A DNA stretch of 64,000 nucleotides from Saccoglossus kowalevskii (GCF_000003605.2 NW_003158724.1:1330336-1394335), one strand, 5' to 3'; shown: positions 13,401 to 27,184, counted from the first letter of the stretch. Made by a program: numbers and translations. The notes: generated by a model not told the origin, from the sequence alone.

Positions 13401-14615
13401 CACGTGAATGGCAAGTCTCTTCTTTGAACTGTACGAATTAATTTCAATAATGCACGCCATCAGAAAACAGATAGATTTGACTGACACTTATCCATGCGAT
13501 GGACACCAATGGCCCGAAATGGGATTAACAAAAAAAGATTGCTACCCCCGCCTCATCATCACCGTATATATGCTGGTCACTTGCACGATGTGCTTAATTA
13601 CTTAAGCATGGGACCCTTCTATCTGCAGACATTAGCTCCGATCTCCACTTAGACAGCATTAGTATTTTGTGAACTAAAATATTTTCCGCATTTTTTTGCT
13701 TTGTTTTGCCATTACAATTGAATATACACATTAAATCGTATCATTCTTTGTATTTGAATTGTACCTACTTTCAATTTCCGACTCTATATTACTCATTTAT
13801 AGATTCTACATATATTTCCACTTTACATTTTAGACCCTGAAGACCCCCTCAAACCATCGTTAATAAAGAAATATTTACCTAGACAGAAAGACTTATTAAG
13901 TGCAATAACAAATGTTTGAATATCTGACTTGATATCAGAATAGGCTATTTGCTGTAGAGATGATTGCAGAGATGATTGCCAATATATTGGACATGCAAAT
14001 TAGGTTAAATTATATGCAAGAATTTGTATTGAAACCAACCAATCAAAAACGAGTGTCTTGAGATTTACACGCCATGACGCATGACTTCTCCGTGACGCTT
14101 CGGAATCAAGTAAAACTGTAGATTGTTTCATTCTAAATTGATTGTACTAAATAAATGTTACTTAGTTTAGTCCATGCAAGTTTAATCAAAACAGGACATA
14201 TTTTAGGAGCTTAAAGCTATCACAAATAAAGCGGTCACTTAATTTAATATATTTCAACTTGCTGGATTCAACTAAATTCAACTTTAGTACACTCCCTTTG
14301 GAGTACTCAGATTCCGCGTGGGATTGTGACAACTGTATTAGGCATCTATAACGAAATCATACAACTATTAAACACAACATAAATAACGATTGTTAGTATT
14401 ATATTGGATGCCGAAAATAATGGATTCAATCACTGATAGAAATAAGAATAAACGATAGAAGCGGAATTACACTGGCAGTTAATTCATGACTGAACAATAC
14501 AATGTAGTCATTTGTTCGCATCAGTGTTGTCCTGGGCTACAACAAAAATACCTTTCATGATACTCGCCACGGGGGAGTGGATACAGAATATAGATATACA
14601 GTGTTGCCGTTGAAA
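10403..14615. other. Gene-free AT-rich stretch
   Basis: I see no supported gene. The longest frame is 127 codons at 12616-12999 (+), with an 84-codon frame antisense to it, and neither shows a domain. Simple sequence includes a T-rich run near 10910-10923, an ATT microsatellite at about 11918-11932, and a T10-C-A12 self-complementary tract at about 13034-13056. A small hairpin GTTCAA/TTGAAC lies at 12192-12208, and a 12-base unit (GAGATGATTGCA) is repeated about twice from 13957. Confidence 0.6.
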
Positions 14616-14689
14616 TAAAGTGATGAAGATACGGATAAAGTGATGAAGATACGGATAAAGTGATGAAGATACGGATAAAGTGATGAAGA
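14616..14689. repeat. 20 bp minisatellite, about 3.5 copies
   Basis: The unit TGATGAAGATACGGATAAAG occurs perfectly at 14621-14640, 14641-14660 and 14661-14680. It is followed by a partial unit TGATGAAGA (14681-14689) and preceded by the unit's last five bases. Perfect identity implies recent expansion. The 20-base period is not a multiple of three, so the array shifts frame at every unit and is not a coding repeat. Confidence 0.97.
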
Positions 14690-16645
14690 CAGAATGTTAT
14701 CACATCTGAAGGTCGGTTTTAGCGCGGGCAATGCCTCTACTGAGAAACCAACGATCGCGTGGGAGCCATTACTTGTAATGAATAAGCGATGGGTTGAAAT
14801 CAAAATCAATAAATAAAATTATAAAAATTATAGTTGTAACCAGTGACAAGAAATGATAAATTGGTCGATGCGGAAAACAAAGCAAAAGGGAACACATGCT
14901 TTGTAATTTAAATTGTCGTTTTTGTATTGGCAGGCAACTTATTTTCTCAATATCAGTAGTTATAACAGAAAAATGTACCAATGAATCTGTATTATTCGTT
15001 ATTCTGTTAATTTGAATTCCATTATGATTTAGCTCTTTCACAACCTAATAATAATTTGGGATCATTTCTCAATTCATGTTTAATCATAATATGTATCAAA
15101 TCAGATGATTCATACGACGTCACGTGACAAAACAAGTTAGCTCACGTGATGTCCCTCAAATTGGGCGCACACGTCTATTTTTCCAACCATGGCGCATTCC
15201 ATCTGTATTGATCTGAACTGTTTGTATTGTTGAATTTAATTTTGCTGAAAAGCGTACGTGTAAATTTTACAAGAAAAAACAAACAAACGCACACTGTTCA
15301 ACACATATAAGTAAAGACGATTATCAAACATGCCAGTGCATCAAACAAAATAAAAAATCTATATGAATCCATTAGTCATGATATTACATCATATATAGCG
15401 CAATTGTTCACCTGTCAATACCTGAACAAATCTGAAGAGCTATATTGTGTGAAAAGCAAAACGCACTTGAGAGTATACCAATTTCACTACGAACTGTCGT
15501 TTAGTATATAAATGGCGTGTTCGTTTGAATTTTGTGGCAGTGATCAATGCAAACATACGCCCTAGTCGCACACACGTTACAGAAGTTGTTAACTTCATAA
15601 TGACGTCATTAGTTGTCCCACCGAACTGCACTTGCATGAATGCGGGTAAATGTGAATAGATAAATATTTTTGGTTTAACAATCTTTACCATGTCGTATTA
15701 AATCATGTGATTAGTGTTGCCGGTATTGGGCATTTAAGAACGGCCATTAGACAATCTAAATACAAGTTAAATCTGATAAGCTACGGATGCATAACTCCCC
15801 TACTGCGAGCATGACAGCTCGTTTCCAGTTTTACATTATAGCACATTTTGAAGAAAAAAATATCAGATACAATCATCAAAGAGATTATAGCGAAAATATA
15901 GTGTAACGTTAACGACGACGACAACGACAGATGTCTACCAAATTACATTAAGTACGTTCATTCGTGTTTTGGGGGAGCGCGCCACATTAGTTTTTATAAA
16001 GTAAAAGATTCACATATCAATGGGCAGACTGCACTTTTATCGATACAGTGTTTCATCGTCGCCATTATAAACGTGTTTTCCCAGGAACAAAAATACCATT
16101 TTAATCATCAAAGCATATCTCCGTAACATCCACGTGCCATCAATGATGTGAATAGGCGGTCACAACACTCACAGACAAGCTTTACAATATGATATCTCTC
16201 ATTAAAGACGAATGCAATCGAAGCCACCATAAAACATGTCTATGCGCTTTTCAAAATAACCATAGCTAACCGATAACTGAAGCAGTTAAAACGAGACTGG
16301 CAGTAAATTTTATTTTCAGTGAGGTGTTACAGCTAGTCAAATAGGCGTTGTATTGGTGTTAGAAACGAAAGAATAAAAATATATAATTCAAGCATAGAAC
16401 AGCGGTCACGATTTATTAGTCTGATTGGGACCATTAAAAATATATGTTATATATAAAAAAAAATAACAATGGAACGTTATGCAATGACGACGGCAAGGCA
16501 TATGCTGATAAGAAGTATATAGTGGCGAACAGAAAAGTATCCTTTTACTTTATAATGGAACGTCAACACGCTAGTACAGTCATAACTAATTTGGTTGTCA
16601 TTTTTTTAAAATTTGTAATTTCCATTACATTGAGGGTGAATAAAA
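14690..16645. other. Gene-free AT-rich stretch
   Basis: I see nothing that supports a gene. The frames present (up to 90 codons, 14769-15041, -) have no recognisable motif. A short GAC/GACAAC-rich tract lies near 15912-15930. Confidence 0.55.
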
Positions 16646-16710
16646 GTGGCTCCTTCACAGAGGGGACACTTTCATAAGGGTGGCACCCTCACAAAGGGAC
16701 ACACTCGTCA
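16646..16710. repeat. Two-copy 34 bp tandem repeat
   Basis: GTGGCTCCTTCACAGAGGGG (from 16646) recurs in diverged form as GTGGCACCCTCACAAAGGGA (from 16680), giving a period of 34 bases. The second copy loses one G and drifts after ACAC. It is GC-richer than its surroundings. Confidence 0.75.
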
Positions 16711-19700
16711 ATTGGTGACGTAGAAAATTACAATTCATGAAATCAGCATTAATTCAGTTCAAGAATATGACATATACAAAGATGCGTCAGTTCGGCATGC
16801 ATAATTAACGAATGAAATCAACACACGTATTATTTATAGACCAATTACTCATGACACTAAGCACACTGAGGGCACAACTCAGCTTCGATATCTAATTAAT
16901 TATGTACGTGGTATTCATCCATTTCAATTCCTGTCTTGTGATTAAGATACGATCGATCCAGATCACGCACCACTCAATTTTGCATCCATCGCTCTGAACA
17001 TTTCACATAAAACTAATGAATTCGATAACAAATTCAACAGCACCCAGTCCTCACGCCCTAATATTACTGAAATTAACAAACACACTAATTACCATTTTTA
17101 CACTGTCACACCGAAACAAGATAAAAAAAACAGTCATTTTTTTTTCAAAATGACGCCACTTTTGCAAAAAAAGTGCCACAATAAGCGTTTTATTCGAGTG
17201 AGCACGCCCACCTTAACAGCGGATGTCACCTTCGATGATGGAATTCGATGGATGCGTTTATGCTATTACCAAACAAATTCGGCCAATGACCTCAGAAAAA
17301 TACTTTATTTGATGTCCCCACGGCCCCTCAGGGAAATTTACTACCCATGTTTCCTACGTGTATTTGGCAACGATTCTGGACATATAGAAAATCGTACAAA
17401 TTGAAAGATCTGAAAACGTTATTCGCTGGGAATGGTTCAACCCTGACTCTTAACGACAGGTTTACGTTAGCGATTTTACGTACTCTGAGAAATAGACACA
17501 ATTATTGACAACTAACATTAATTATGAATTCACAACAGAGTGAATCATGTTCGTTATAAGAACAATTCCCATGTGCTATAAAATGTTATTGCGATGCAGA
17601 CATCATCGATATCAAGGCCAGCGTATAGTATTTAAATCTCATGATATGAAGACGATCGTAGTGTGTGCCATGGATAAAGGCTTGCATGGTCGATCATAAT
17701 TAGTATGTTGAATTGGAGATACATAGCGAGACATATTTTACACAAAAGTGGCTGAGGAATTAGTTGCTGTAATTTCAGAGAATGTACATACCTAATAGTA
17801 AATTGTCTTCTTGTTGTTTTTTATTGCGCACTTGCCGAGATACTTATACCAAGGGAAGAAGGAAAACATCGTTTAACATTGTTATAGATTCCGATGTGGT
17901 ATCTGTTAAGCCACAATGGTGCCGCTTGTAAGATCTGAAAAAAATAGAACGTGGAATTATGTAAACTGAGTTACAAAAAAATGTTGTTAATGGTCGGACA
18001 AAGAAACACGCGACAACTTAAGAGCAGTTCATCTGACGGCACTGTCTACATACATGTTGCCTCACAAAGCACAAATAAATGGAAACACACTAACAAGAGA
18101 ATAAATTGCACATTTGTAATAAATTACATTTGTACGGAATATAAGGAATACGAATTCCGAAATGTCTGCGGTGAATGCATTTTGAACTTGTTCTCTAAAT
18201 TAATACTTGGTTGACCCTGGTTTGTTTGTTATGATTACAGGCGCAAAGATACGCGCAGTATTACCCAATATCGCTCCTACAGTCAGCGCATTATCGTAGA
18301 TTATTAGAAAACTGTCGCAGTCGATGAGTGTTTTAAAAAGAGTCATCTAGCAAAACATAACGAGGTTGATGAAGTATGTGACCATAAACCTCTTAGAAAT
18401 AAACTAAGAGAATTCAACCCTGCGGCTGTCGCCAATATCTTCCTAACCTATGCATAGGGCTGTCAGCATAAATATGCATCCTGCGCCGACTGTGGCTTTT
18501 GATGTATATCTTTGAATGTTTTTTCCTAAAATGTAATCAAACATTTCCGTGTTATGCGGGATATAAACATCTCGCATCCCCGGGGTTGCGGCGTTACCGG
18601 TAACTATCTTTGTTTTAGCCCAAGGACTTCTACTTTTTGTATAATGTACTGCGTCAGTGGCGATTAAAATTCATAACGAATGTGCAACTATTCCGGGAAA
18701 GTTGCATTTTGAAATGATCTAGGGATCGTTATGACTAAAACTGATTGCATGTTGTATTTCTTAAAAATAATTACTAGATCATATTACAGAACAGGGTATA
18801 GGGAACTAAAGTTGGCTGTACAGATATCGGCACAATGAACTTATCTCGGCAACAATTCAATTGGTAAAGTATATTACTGAGACCATGCCATGTACTGGAA
18901 TAAAGTACTTTATGTATTGTACATAATTTTTCCAGAAAATGTATGCAACTGAATTAAGAAATAGGGGCAATTCAGTTTAAAATGGGATATATGGGTTCGG
19001 GGAAAAACATCGAACGCAAGATCTGAGTGCAATTTTAGCGAAACGTACAACGTAGAAGAGTCCCGCTTCTCTGTGAGAATAGGTACGTCTCATTAGTTTT
19101 CCGGGCAATTGCAAAGTGTCCTTCGCCAAAATTAGGCGTCGTAATTTGAAACGCTATAAAAAGTTGAGTCAATCCACCGAAGAATTGATTTTAAATGTCA
19201 ACAGTTATGGCATGCTCGTCTTATTCTCGACAGAATGACACGTTCACCGTGTTGGATGTTACGTTAACATGCAGTGTATGTATTTATATGCATGAACAAA
19301 TGAAGTTGGTCGCGTAATACAATTAATATTTTTAACGATACTATCGATCTTATATTGTACTGTGTTTTAGTAGTGCAATAGACTTTCGGTATCGAATCAA
19401 GTACGCCAGTGATTTTGAATAGCTCCCATGTAAGTATTAAGCAAAAGATCCTTCGGATGTCGTGTTTTTTCCTGCTTCTGTCACGAGCTTGAGTAAGTCG
19501 GCCATCTTATTGAAGATCACATATGACGTCACGAAGTTGTCATTTACACTCCTGTGGACTTTAAGGGAATGCGGATCCGAACGTGATAATATATACTGGA
19601 AAGAACTCTGAACATGGCACGTGTTCACAAACTAATAGTAGCACTGTGCGTTCGTTACTTAGATTACCGACAAGTACTAGCGAACAAAGAATGTAAAACT

Positions 19701-22182
19701 TTGTACAAATTTGAAATGACTGCAAAGTATTAGATAAATCACGTGAATCCGCTAGCACGGAAGACGCATTTAGATAGCGTGGCGTAATTAGTGCGAAGTT
19801 AACGCATGCGCACTATGCATATTACATTAAACGTATGCTTCATAAGTTGTGCTGTCCATGCCACCAGATATCCAACTAGCAGCTAGGGGAACACGTCACT
19901 GACGTCCACTTTAGAAAATCATAATCGTATTTTATGTGTACCCATAAAGCGACGCGTGAGGGCTCATTTCAGTTACGTCAGTTATAACACTGAGTATGTG
20001 TGGTTTGTTCAATCAGGGGAAGAAAATGAATTGTACCAGACCATGAAATAGTATGCGCTCTGGATTTATTGTTGTTAATCCTTAGAGTTCAACAGTTGTG
20101 ATTCGAAATTGGAAAACAAAATTAATAATACCTAGTGACCTGTTGATATTGATAATATCAGTTTGAACCGAAAACACAATACGAGTCGATAGGAAAGTCA
20201 TCTAACCGTACTCGTGGTGGCGCTCTGTACGCGAACCTAAGCATCGCATAAATGACACTGTTAGGTTAGGTCAGTTTCAACACTATTAACAAACAAAAAA
20301 TATCATGAGTAGTTACAAGCTGCAAGGAGAGAAATTTGAACAGTCGGTTTTGTTTTAATATCCTGTGGCTAGTATATTCTGAAGCGAGGATATGGCCAAG
20401 ACGCATGCGGCCTAAATGAATTCACAGTTTCGGTAAATAGTTATCGCATCCATATTGTCAATATATAAACTTAGTCTTTACTTCTCCTATGATGTGTGTT
20501 TGCATGTACAATATAACTGCATCTAAGAATTTGAATTTTCTCATTTAAAAAAGTGATTAACTATGCAGGATATTGCTAGTTAATAAGCAAGAAGCGTTAC
20601 AACTTTCTGTGAGTTAATGATATAGGGAAAAAAAGGTCAACAGAAGGTCGAAGCTAAAAATGACTGATAAAAAGTAATAAACCAACATAATTTAGCAACT
20701 ATATTAATAGAAAAAACTACTGATTACCGGCCATAAATATATACATATCACGTGGTTGCAAGAGTCATTGGATGAAAATGCGGAGAAGGTCATTATCAGA
20801 GTCCCAAATGTCCTTATCTGATAGACCAATAAATAATAGATTATTGTGACTAATGCCATTCCTAATCCAAGTACTAAAATTCAAATACACACCGCGATAG
20901 GTATTCCAAATATATATCAAGATATAGCGGCCGGAATTCATGGAAAAATAGGTTAATTTCTGCAAAGTTTGCGACTAATGTAATTAGTATTTAATCAGGA
21001 ATACTAATTTGATTGATAACTGTCGTATACCTGTCTGCTCACTAAAGTGTTTTATAGCCACGAATGCCTTTATAATCACCCAAGTAATTATACAACGACG
21101 TAAATTAAATAATTACGAAAAGTGGGTGTGTTCGTACTACGTTAGAAACTATCCTATCGAGGTGACGTGATAGTAGTGAAATCGACGATATATAGAAGAC
21201 AATTGTTTGATATATTTGTTTCATTGGTGTCCCACCCTGTCACTATGAATAGTTCCCATTGTATGTTTTGTTAACTGTCTTGGTATGCGTGGCGGGGGGT
21301 AAATTGAGAGAGGGGTCGTAAAACCGTTCAAGCGTTCCTCGTCGCCTTCGCCTATACATATACTTGTAGCGTAGCGATGTACTGGTGGCAAACACTATGT
21401 CGTTACATCGTTCTCTCAAGGTTCGTTCAACTAACTGTAAACAAGTTCACACACAGTACATACGTAGTTGATTTACGACTCCCGTTAATAAAATAAAATT
21501 CAACCCGAGAACGTGCGTTGTTCCAATTTTCGATAAAGGGTGATCAACTAATTAAATTAAATTGTCAGCCACAGAAACCGAGTTTATTATATTTCATATT
21601 ATTACTCACCTGTGGGATGATAAAAAATAAGTAAAAGAAAAGGTGATAATCCGTTAAAAGGTCACACGAGTTAGTATAATTCAAAATTTTAAAGACTGTT
21701 TTGTGTTATTATTGTTTTACGTGCGCGTGCCCGAAAACATTGGCAGAGATGGTACCATGTGAATCGGTGTTATGTTAACACGCTGAGACCGGAACATATT
21801 AATACATCAATAGAAACACGATAAATACGGCCGCTTATAGACCACAATGTGCGTGTGTATGGATGGACTACGAAGAACGTAGTATGAAGTACATATATCA
21901 AAACAGCACTTGGTGTACGATATTATGTATATTACATACATGCATGTCATATTTCACACACTTCTTAAAGTAACCCATCGTTACCTCAAGTCTAACTGTC
22001 ATTTTTAACGACACGTTCGGTATATTTTATAGTACAATAAAAAGCGAAGCTTGAAAAAAAAACACTAACACGACCGGCTCCCAAAGCTAATCAGTGATAC
22101 CTGTAAGTTGATTTTTGAGTATCAAACGCCACTCTTTCCTGCTATCGATACAGTCATTTCTACCCAATCATAAAGCCACTAA
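16711..22182. other. Gene-free stretch
   Basis: No frame is longer than 87 codons and none is recognisable. Two hairpins lie close together at 17133-17154 (GTCATTTT/AAAATGAC) and 17157-17175 (CACTTTT/AAAAGTG). A perfect 7-base stem with a 7-base loop (CTCTTAG/CTAAGAG) is at 18390-18410, and TGATATT/AATATCA lies at 20144-20160. Stems of this size are expected by chance in this much AT-rich sequence. Confidence 0.55.
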
Positions 22183-22707
22183 ATGATTCCAATTGTTCGC
22201 CCAATATTCACAGTATCCAGGCAGCAAAACTGGAATGCAAAGGTGTGTGTTTGCTTTAGTGCATTGTCGCGATTCATTGGTTTCAGTATAGAAAGTAACG
22301 TACGGAAGTTTTACGAGCTATGTAACAAAACAGACTTACAGTTGAAAGAAATCAGGGGTCTCAACGCCTCGGCAACTCCGTTATGTATCGTCAGCGCACT
22401 AACCGTTGAAATACGGGTTAAACAGGAATACTATCTGAAAAACAGTGTTTCTTCCTTGCGAGTGATGGTGGTGGCGCTTGTCGATATTTCACACCGCGGT
22501 GTACACGAATTTATCCTAGTAGAGATTCTAACAGCACACAGATTGTTGAAGGCTAGTAACGATGAGACAGATCTATCTCATCCGTTATTATTTTCCATTT
22601 ACGACGAAGAGAATGACAATAAATCACTGAGCAAAAGGTCATCAACGCACGTGTCCTTGGCAAATTCAAGGTTGCTATGCGACAGTGATGAGATTGAAAA
22701 AAATTGA
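22183..22707 (+). CDS. Longest open frame of the window, 174 codons, unrecognised and doubtful
   Basis: This is the only frame of notable length. A TAA codon lies immediately before the ATG, so the frame is open for exactly 174 codons from stop to stop and no longer start is possible. The product would begin MIPIVRPIF and end CDSDEIEKN. It mixes hydrophobic and charged stretches (for example VMVVALVDISH) and has an acidic, serine-rich tail. I see no signal peptide, zinc-binding cluster, catalytic motif or known family. Codon third positions show no clear bias, which argues against selection as coding sequence. AATAAA lies at 22727-22732, 20 bases after the TGA stop, and is followed at once by an (AACAA)6 tract. 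That order would fit a retroposed 3' end. It may equally be a chance frame: by my rough estimate about 0.1 frames this long are expected in random sequence of this composition and size. It could also be a single exon with unseen splice sites. Confidence 0.2.
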   Translation: MIPIVRPIFTVSRQQNWNAKVCVCFSALSRFIGFSIESNVRKFYELCNKTDLQLKEIRGLNASATPLCIVSALTVEIRVKQEYYLKNSVSSLRVMVVALVDISHRGVHEFILVEILTAHRLLKASNDETDLSHPLLFSIYDEENDNKSLSKRSSTHVSLANSRLLCDSDEIEKN

Positions 22708-22726
22708 AACAATTAAACTATCGTGT

Positions 22727-22732
22727 AATAAA
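22727..22732 (+). promoter_or_regulatory. Possible polyadenylation signal AATAAA
   Basis: A canonical AATAAA lies 20 bases downstream of the stop of the 174-codon frame and overlaps the start of the (AACAA)n tract. The hexamer is very common by chance in AT-rich DNA. Its position after the frame is the only reason to list it. Confidence 0.2.
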
Positions 22733-22760
22733 CAAAACAAAACAAAACAAAACAAAACAG
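22731..22760. repeat. (AACAA)6 pentanucleotide microsatellite
   Basis: There are six consecutive five-base units, the last reading AACAG. The tract could be an ordinary microsatellite or an A-rich tail of a retroposed sequence whose body lies upstream. I found no target-site duplication that would settle this. Confidence 0.95.
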
Positions 22761-24458
22761 CGATACCATACGTCGCCATACACTATGATATTATTTAATT
22801 GCTGTAGTACATCTGACCTAGGTAGTATTTCTATCTTTATAGTTTGACTCGCAAAAATATGAAAAATCGATATTTGAATAACTCTACTATTTCATTCTGA
22901 CTACCCTTGCGATAATGATGTTATTTTGTTTAGCGTATGTGCACGTTTTATTCAGATTGATAGCTCTCTAATTATAGCTAAGAGCTATTTCAGCGTGCAC
23001 CTGGACCCGCAATAATCGATCCAGAGTGCGCTAGAGAGGCAACGGAAACACTGCGATCGCTGACGGTGATCAATTTGAATTGCCGTCAAGGGAAGTCAAT
23101 CATGTTCCACCGCGTGCGAACCAGCGGTGATAGCATGTGCGGAATTCGAAATGCGTTCCCACCGTGTCCTTATTTATCGCCAGTCTTCGTCGTTTAGCGT
23201 CCCACAGAGATCAGTGTGTCACGTGTACTCTGCCATACCCTCATTATGCAATTATACTGGTTATCCGGTATGTTAACCAAACGTGGACTACATGCAAATG
23301 TATATGACAATTGTTCATAATCAAAATAAAGTAAAAGCATTGACAGTTTTCCCCCGAGGTGTGTATATTTATAGAAGTCGTGTTTGTAGTTTGATATTAC
23401 TAGTGTATGTATCGTAGATGCGATTGACACTTTACATTGCTACACTACCGTACGTTGTTGTAAATGCTTTATAGGGCCTGGTTACCGTACTTGTCATCAT
23501 TTGCTGTGGCAACAAGTACTGCCAAAACTACCGTTTACCCACTACGTGACACACACACGCCGACAAACAGGAACAAAAGGTTTTGGTGTTAGAACAATTA
23601 ATAAAAGCAACGAACCAAATGCACGTTGCATTATTTGCTCCAACGGGTATTGCTACCTGACCGAATTTGCAGATACGAAAACTTGGCTAACTCTAGTGTG
23701 TAGTGTGATCGTAATGTAGTGCGTTTCAAAGGTAATATTAGATATTATATTTTTATTTTACCAGTGTAACACGCCTGTAAATGCACGACTGTGATTGGAT
23801 AAGAGGTAGTTTTAATGTATGAAAACAGGTAAAAAAATACGACGGTTGTCTGTGTCTCCAAACATGAATAACACACAGTAATGGTAAATCCTTTTGTCAA
23901 TTGAAATCGACGGTATGGACATGCCGCGTATTGAAGAACATTGCGTCCCTCGGCTATCTTGGGTTCAGAAGTGAAGCATGTGGAACATTATTCAAAGTTA
24001 CACAAACGACGTCAAAACATATTTGCAGTCTGCAGTGTCTCGCTCGTGAAATCTCCAAACGCGTACGGCGCTAATCGGTGTCCGTATTTTTTTTAAAACA
24101 ATGTCGATTGACACGTGCATACAAACATCATAAATAGCTCGTGTTAGTTTCTATGACAATACATTTGCTAACAATTCGTTTCGTGCTATAGCTACTAACT
24201 AGAAGACATGTATGAACAAACAACCACACACAAGTATATATGTACAAAAAGTCAGACACTAAAACTTGAGCCAGGTAGAAAAAATACTTGAAAAAAATAT
24301 CGCAGTGTGTTTTTTTTTTGTTAGAATATTAATCAGGCATATTTGCATATTTGATACATTTTAATTGTAAACACAACTGTGGATTGGGTTATTGAAGTTT
24401 TAAAATAGGGTTACATTGTATCACCTCAAATTCCAGCAACTTAAATATTTTTTTTCTT

Positions 24459-24515
24459 CGTGACCGATGTTAATACGCGCTAATTTAAATATTAAAATTA
24501 GGCGTTTAGGTCACG
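24459..24515. repeat. 57 bp imperfect hairpin
   Basis: Outer arms are CGTGACC (24459-24465) and GGTCACG (24509-24515), a perfect 7-base match. Inner arms CTAATTT (24480-24486) and AAATTAG (24495-24501) pair around an 8-base loop, with CGC/GCG just outside. The two stems are separated by unequal unpaired segments. The size overlaps that of small RNA precursors, but pairing is weaker than a typical microRNA hairpin. It may instead be a transposon remnant or chance. Confidence 0.5.
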
Positions 24516-27184
24516 TTTTTTCAATATTAACACCATTTTCTCCATTTGAGACATAAAACATGAACATTTCATCAAATTTTTCTTTTTTTTCAACTAAAAT
24601 TTGGTTGATAACATTGAGTAGGAACATAACAATATTCATCCACGCACATAAAAACACACTGCGATATTTTAAATTTTTTTATTAACACATTCTTAGTATT
24701 TGAATAACGTTAATTGTTCACTATTTTCAAAAATGGCATCATGGATGACTTGATTTCCGAGATCCACTGTATAGTTTATTACATGATTTGTTTGTTTATA
24801 TTCATGTTGTTATGGTTACCTTTATATACCCTATATGTTTTCATCCATGTGGATGCTTCGTAGAATGGACATTCTAAAAGCGGTTGTTATGAATATGGCT
24901 ACCTAACTTCCGTCAACACAACTGTGTACACAATTGCACCAAAAACATATCTATAATAGTTTGCTTTAAATGTCGAGTATTCATATTAAATAAGTTATGT
25001 GGGACATCTCCGTCAAAAATGTCAACAAATATGATAGAGTTGAATACAAACAGTTCATATGCTGAATTTAAAAAAAAAGATGTTGTTAGATATGGTTTGA
25101 ATATTACATAACCCATCTCGCTCAAAGAGAATTGAATTTTCCCTTTTTCAGACATGTATTTGAAAGAAAACTGCCATAGTGGGTATTTATATACACTTAA
25201 TTACAATGTAAATTAGTTAATTCCATTAAAAATAATTTCAAACAAACTAAACATGATATAATTAACATGCAAATTACCTGATTGTTATGCACGGATTTAA
25301 CGTCCGAGGAATGTACTTGGGCGCATGCATCAACTTTCGAATTTAATTCAGTGTTTAACACACGGGAGTCAGCACATACAACTAAAGATATAACATATAG
25401 GAGATATTAAAATACGGGCGTACAATGAATGGCAAATGCTGGGAGCGTTGGGTAATATGCATTGTGTCTCAAACAAAACAATGGCCCTTCCCTTGAAATA
25501 TCTACTAAACATTTTGACGTAAACGACCTCTTTGTTTGATGCACTGCCACGGGAGGTCACTGTATGATGGTACAAATGACGAGTATCGAACGCGACGATG
25601 GAATATGAACGAATGATAATCACTCACTCCCAATGTAAACCTGCGTTCATATCCAGATGTCTTAGCTAGTGATTGTTGTACGAGCAGTATTCTGAATCAA
25701 CTGTGACAGTTTTACTGTTTAAGTGCTATGGCTATAGGTTTATTAACTTCTCACTTTCAATTTCAACGAATTTCATCAATCACATGGCGATGTGGCCTTA
25801 TGATATCGCGCATACTTGACAGCTAGGGGTGTCGGGAAGGCCGTGACATCTACCCTACACACAAAGTGTACACCGGAATGTAGGTGCGGTCATTGTACTA
25901 TTCTATTCTAGAGTGTGTTTTTATTCTTGTTATCGGACGGTAAATTTTTAAATAACATTGAAAAGATATTTCCCAAATTTAGTCAATAATTCCATCGTAA
26001 TGGAATATATATTTTGCAACCACTATATATGACAGTATAGTACGTAATCCATCCTATTGTCTCCAAAACGATGCTGGAAACATCGGGGTTGAGAGAGTAG
26101 AAATGATGTTGAACCTAAAGTTTTGCTAGTCACGAATCACTAATTATATGATCACCTCCAGGGTAAAGAGGGGTGAGACATTATTATAACACTAAAAGTT
26201 ACCGAAATAAAGGTGAATAATGTCAATTTCAACAATACGACAGGGCATGAACCAGTAGATTCAATGATTCTGAATAATGAACCACAGGTGCCCACGTTAT
26301 GACTAATTAACATGACGGTTTCGGCAATACAGGGTAGTATTGTGATATAGCCACGGTACATAGACACACATCTAACAAAATACCAGAAGGTAAATTACTG
26401 ACTCTCAATCTAACGTGATAAATTCTAATCACGTAACAGTGCAGTACACACTTAGTCCGTGTTCGTGCAAGGGATATTCTGCCAATAGTGTGGAAGCGAC
26501 TAAAAGCCTTGAGTACGAATCATCATCGATGATGAATACATGAATCCATGAAATAACATTCACAGAAAACAATGATGTATGTCATTTGATAATGCCAGTA
26601 AGGCTAAATCGTAAAATGACCAAAACGTCGTGCTTTTTTGTGGCTGACGTGCTGTGAAAACTTAAAACGCCGCGGCAGCGCGGTAAATAGCGAGGACTAC
26701 TTAGTCAATGTGAAGAGTCGATTACATGATTTACGGGAAGTACGGTGCCATAATACTATATATAGTCACACTTGTTTTATCGCACTGGAACCCAAACAGC
26801 TGGGAACTGGTTAAACTTATGGAGAGTAGGCGGCAATAATTGTACTGAGTATGCGCAAGTCATCCACCGAGTTTATCAGCTACCATGAACATAAATATTC
26901 AACGCGCATTAAAAGTACTGAGCAGGCGTATGTATATCCGCCGAGTATATATATATATATTATAAATATGTGAATTAGTTTTTCTCTGAATCTCTGGCAT
27001 TTATGTGTTATACAATAATTATACTTTAAAGTGATTATATGCCGGAACTGTAGATATTGCAAGTTGATTTAAATCTGCAGAGCAGCTTTATCGGTTCCAT
27101 GTTTGAAAACTGAATATGCCATGACATTTACCCACTGATTTATATGTGATTTTCATGAGACGATGCTTTGATCACACATGCTTT

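Noticed and set aside
18390-18410. Perfect 7 bp stem-loop considered as a histone mRNA 3' stem-loop
   Set aside because: The sequence does not match the conserved histone stem (GGCTCTTTTCAGAGCC type) and there is no histone gene upstream.
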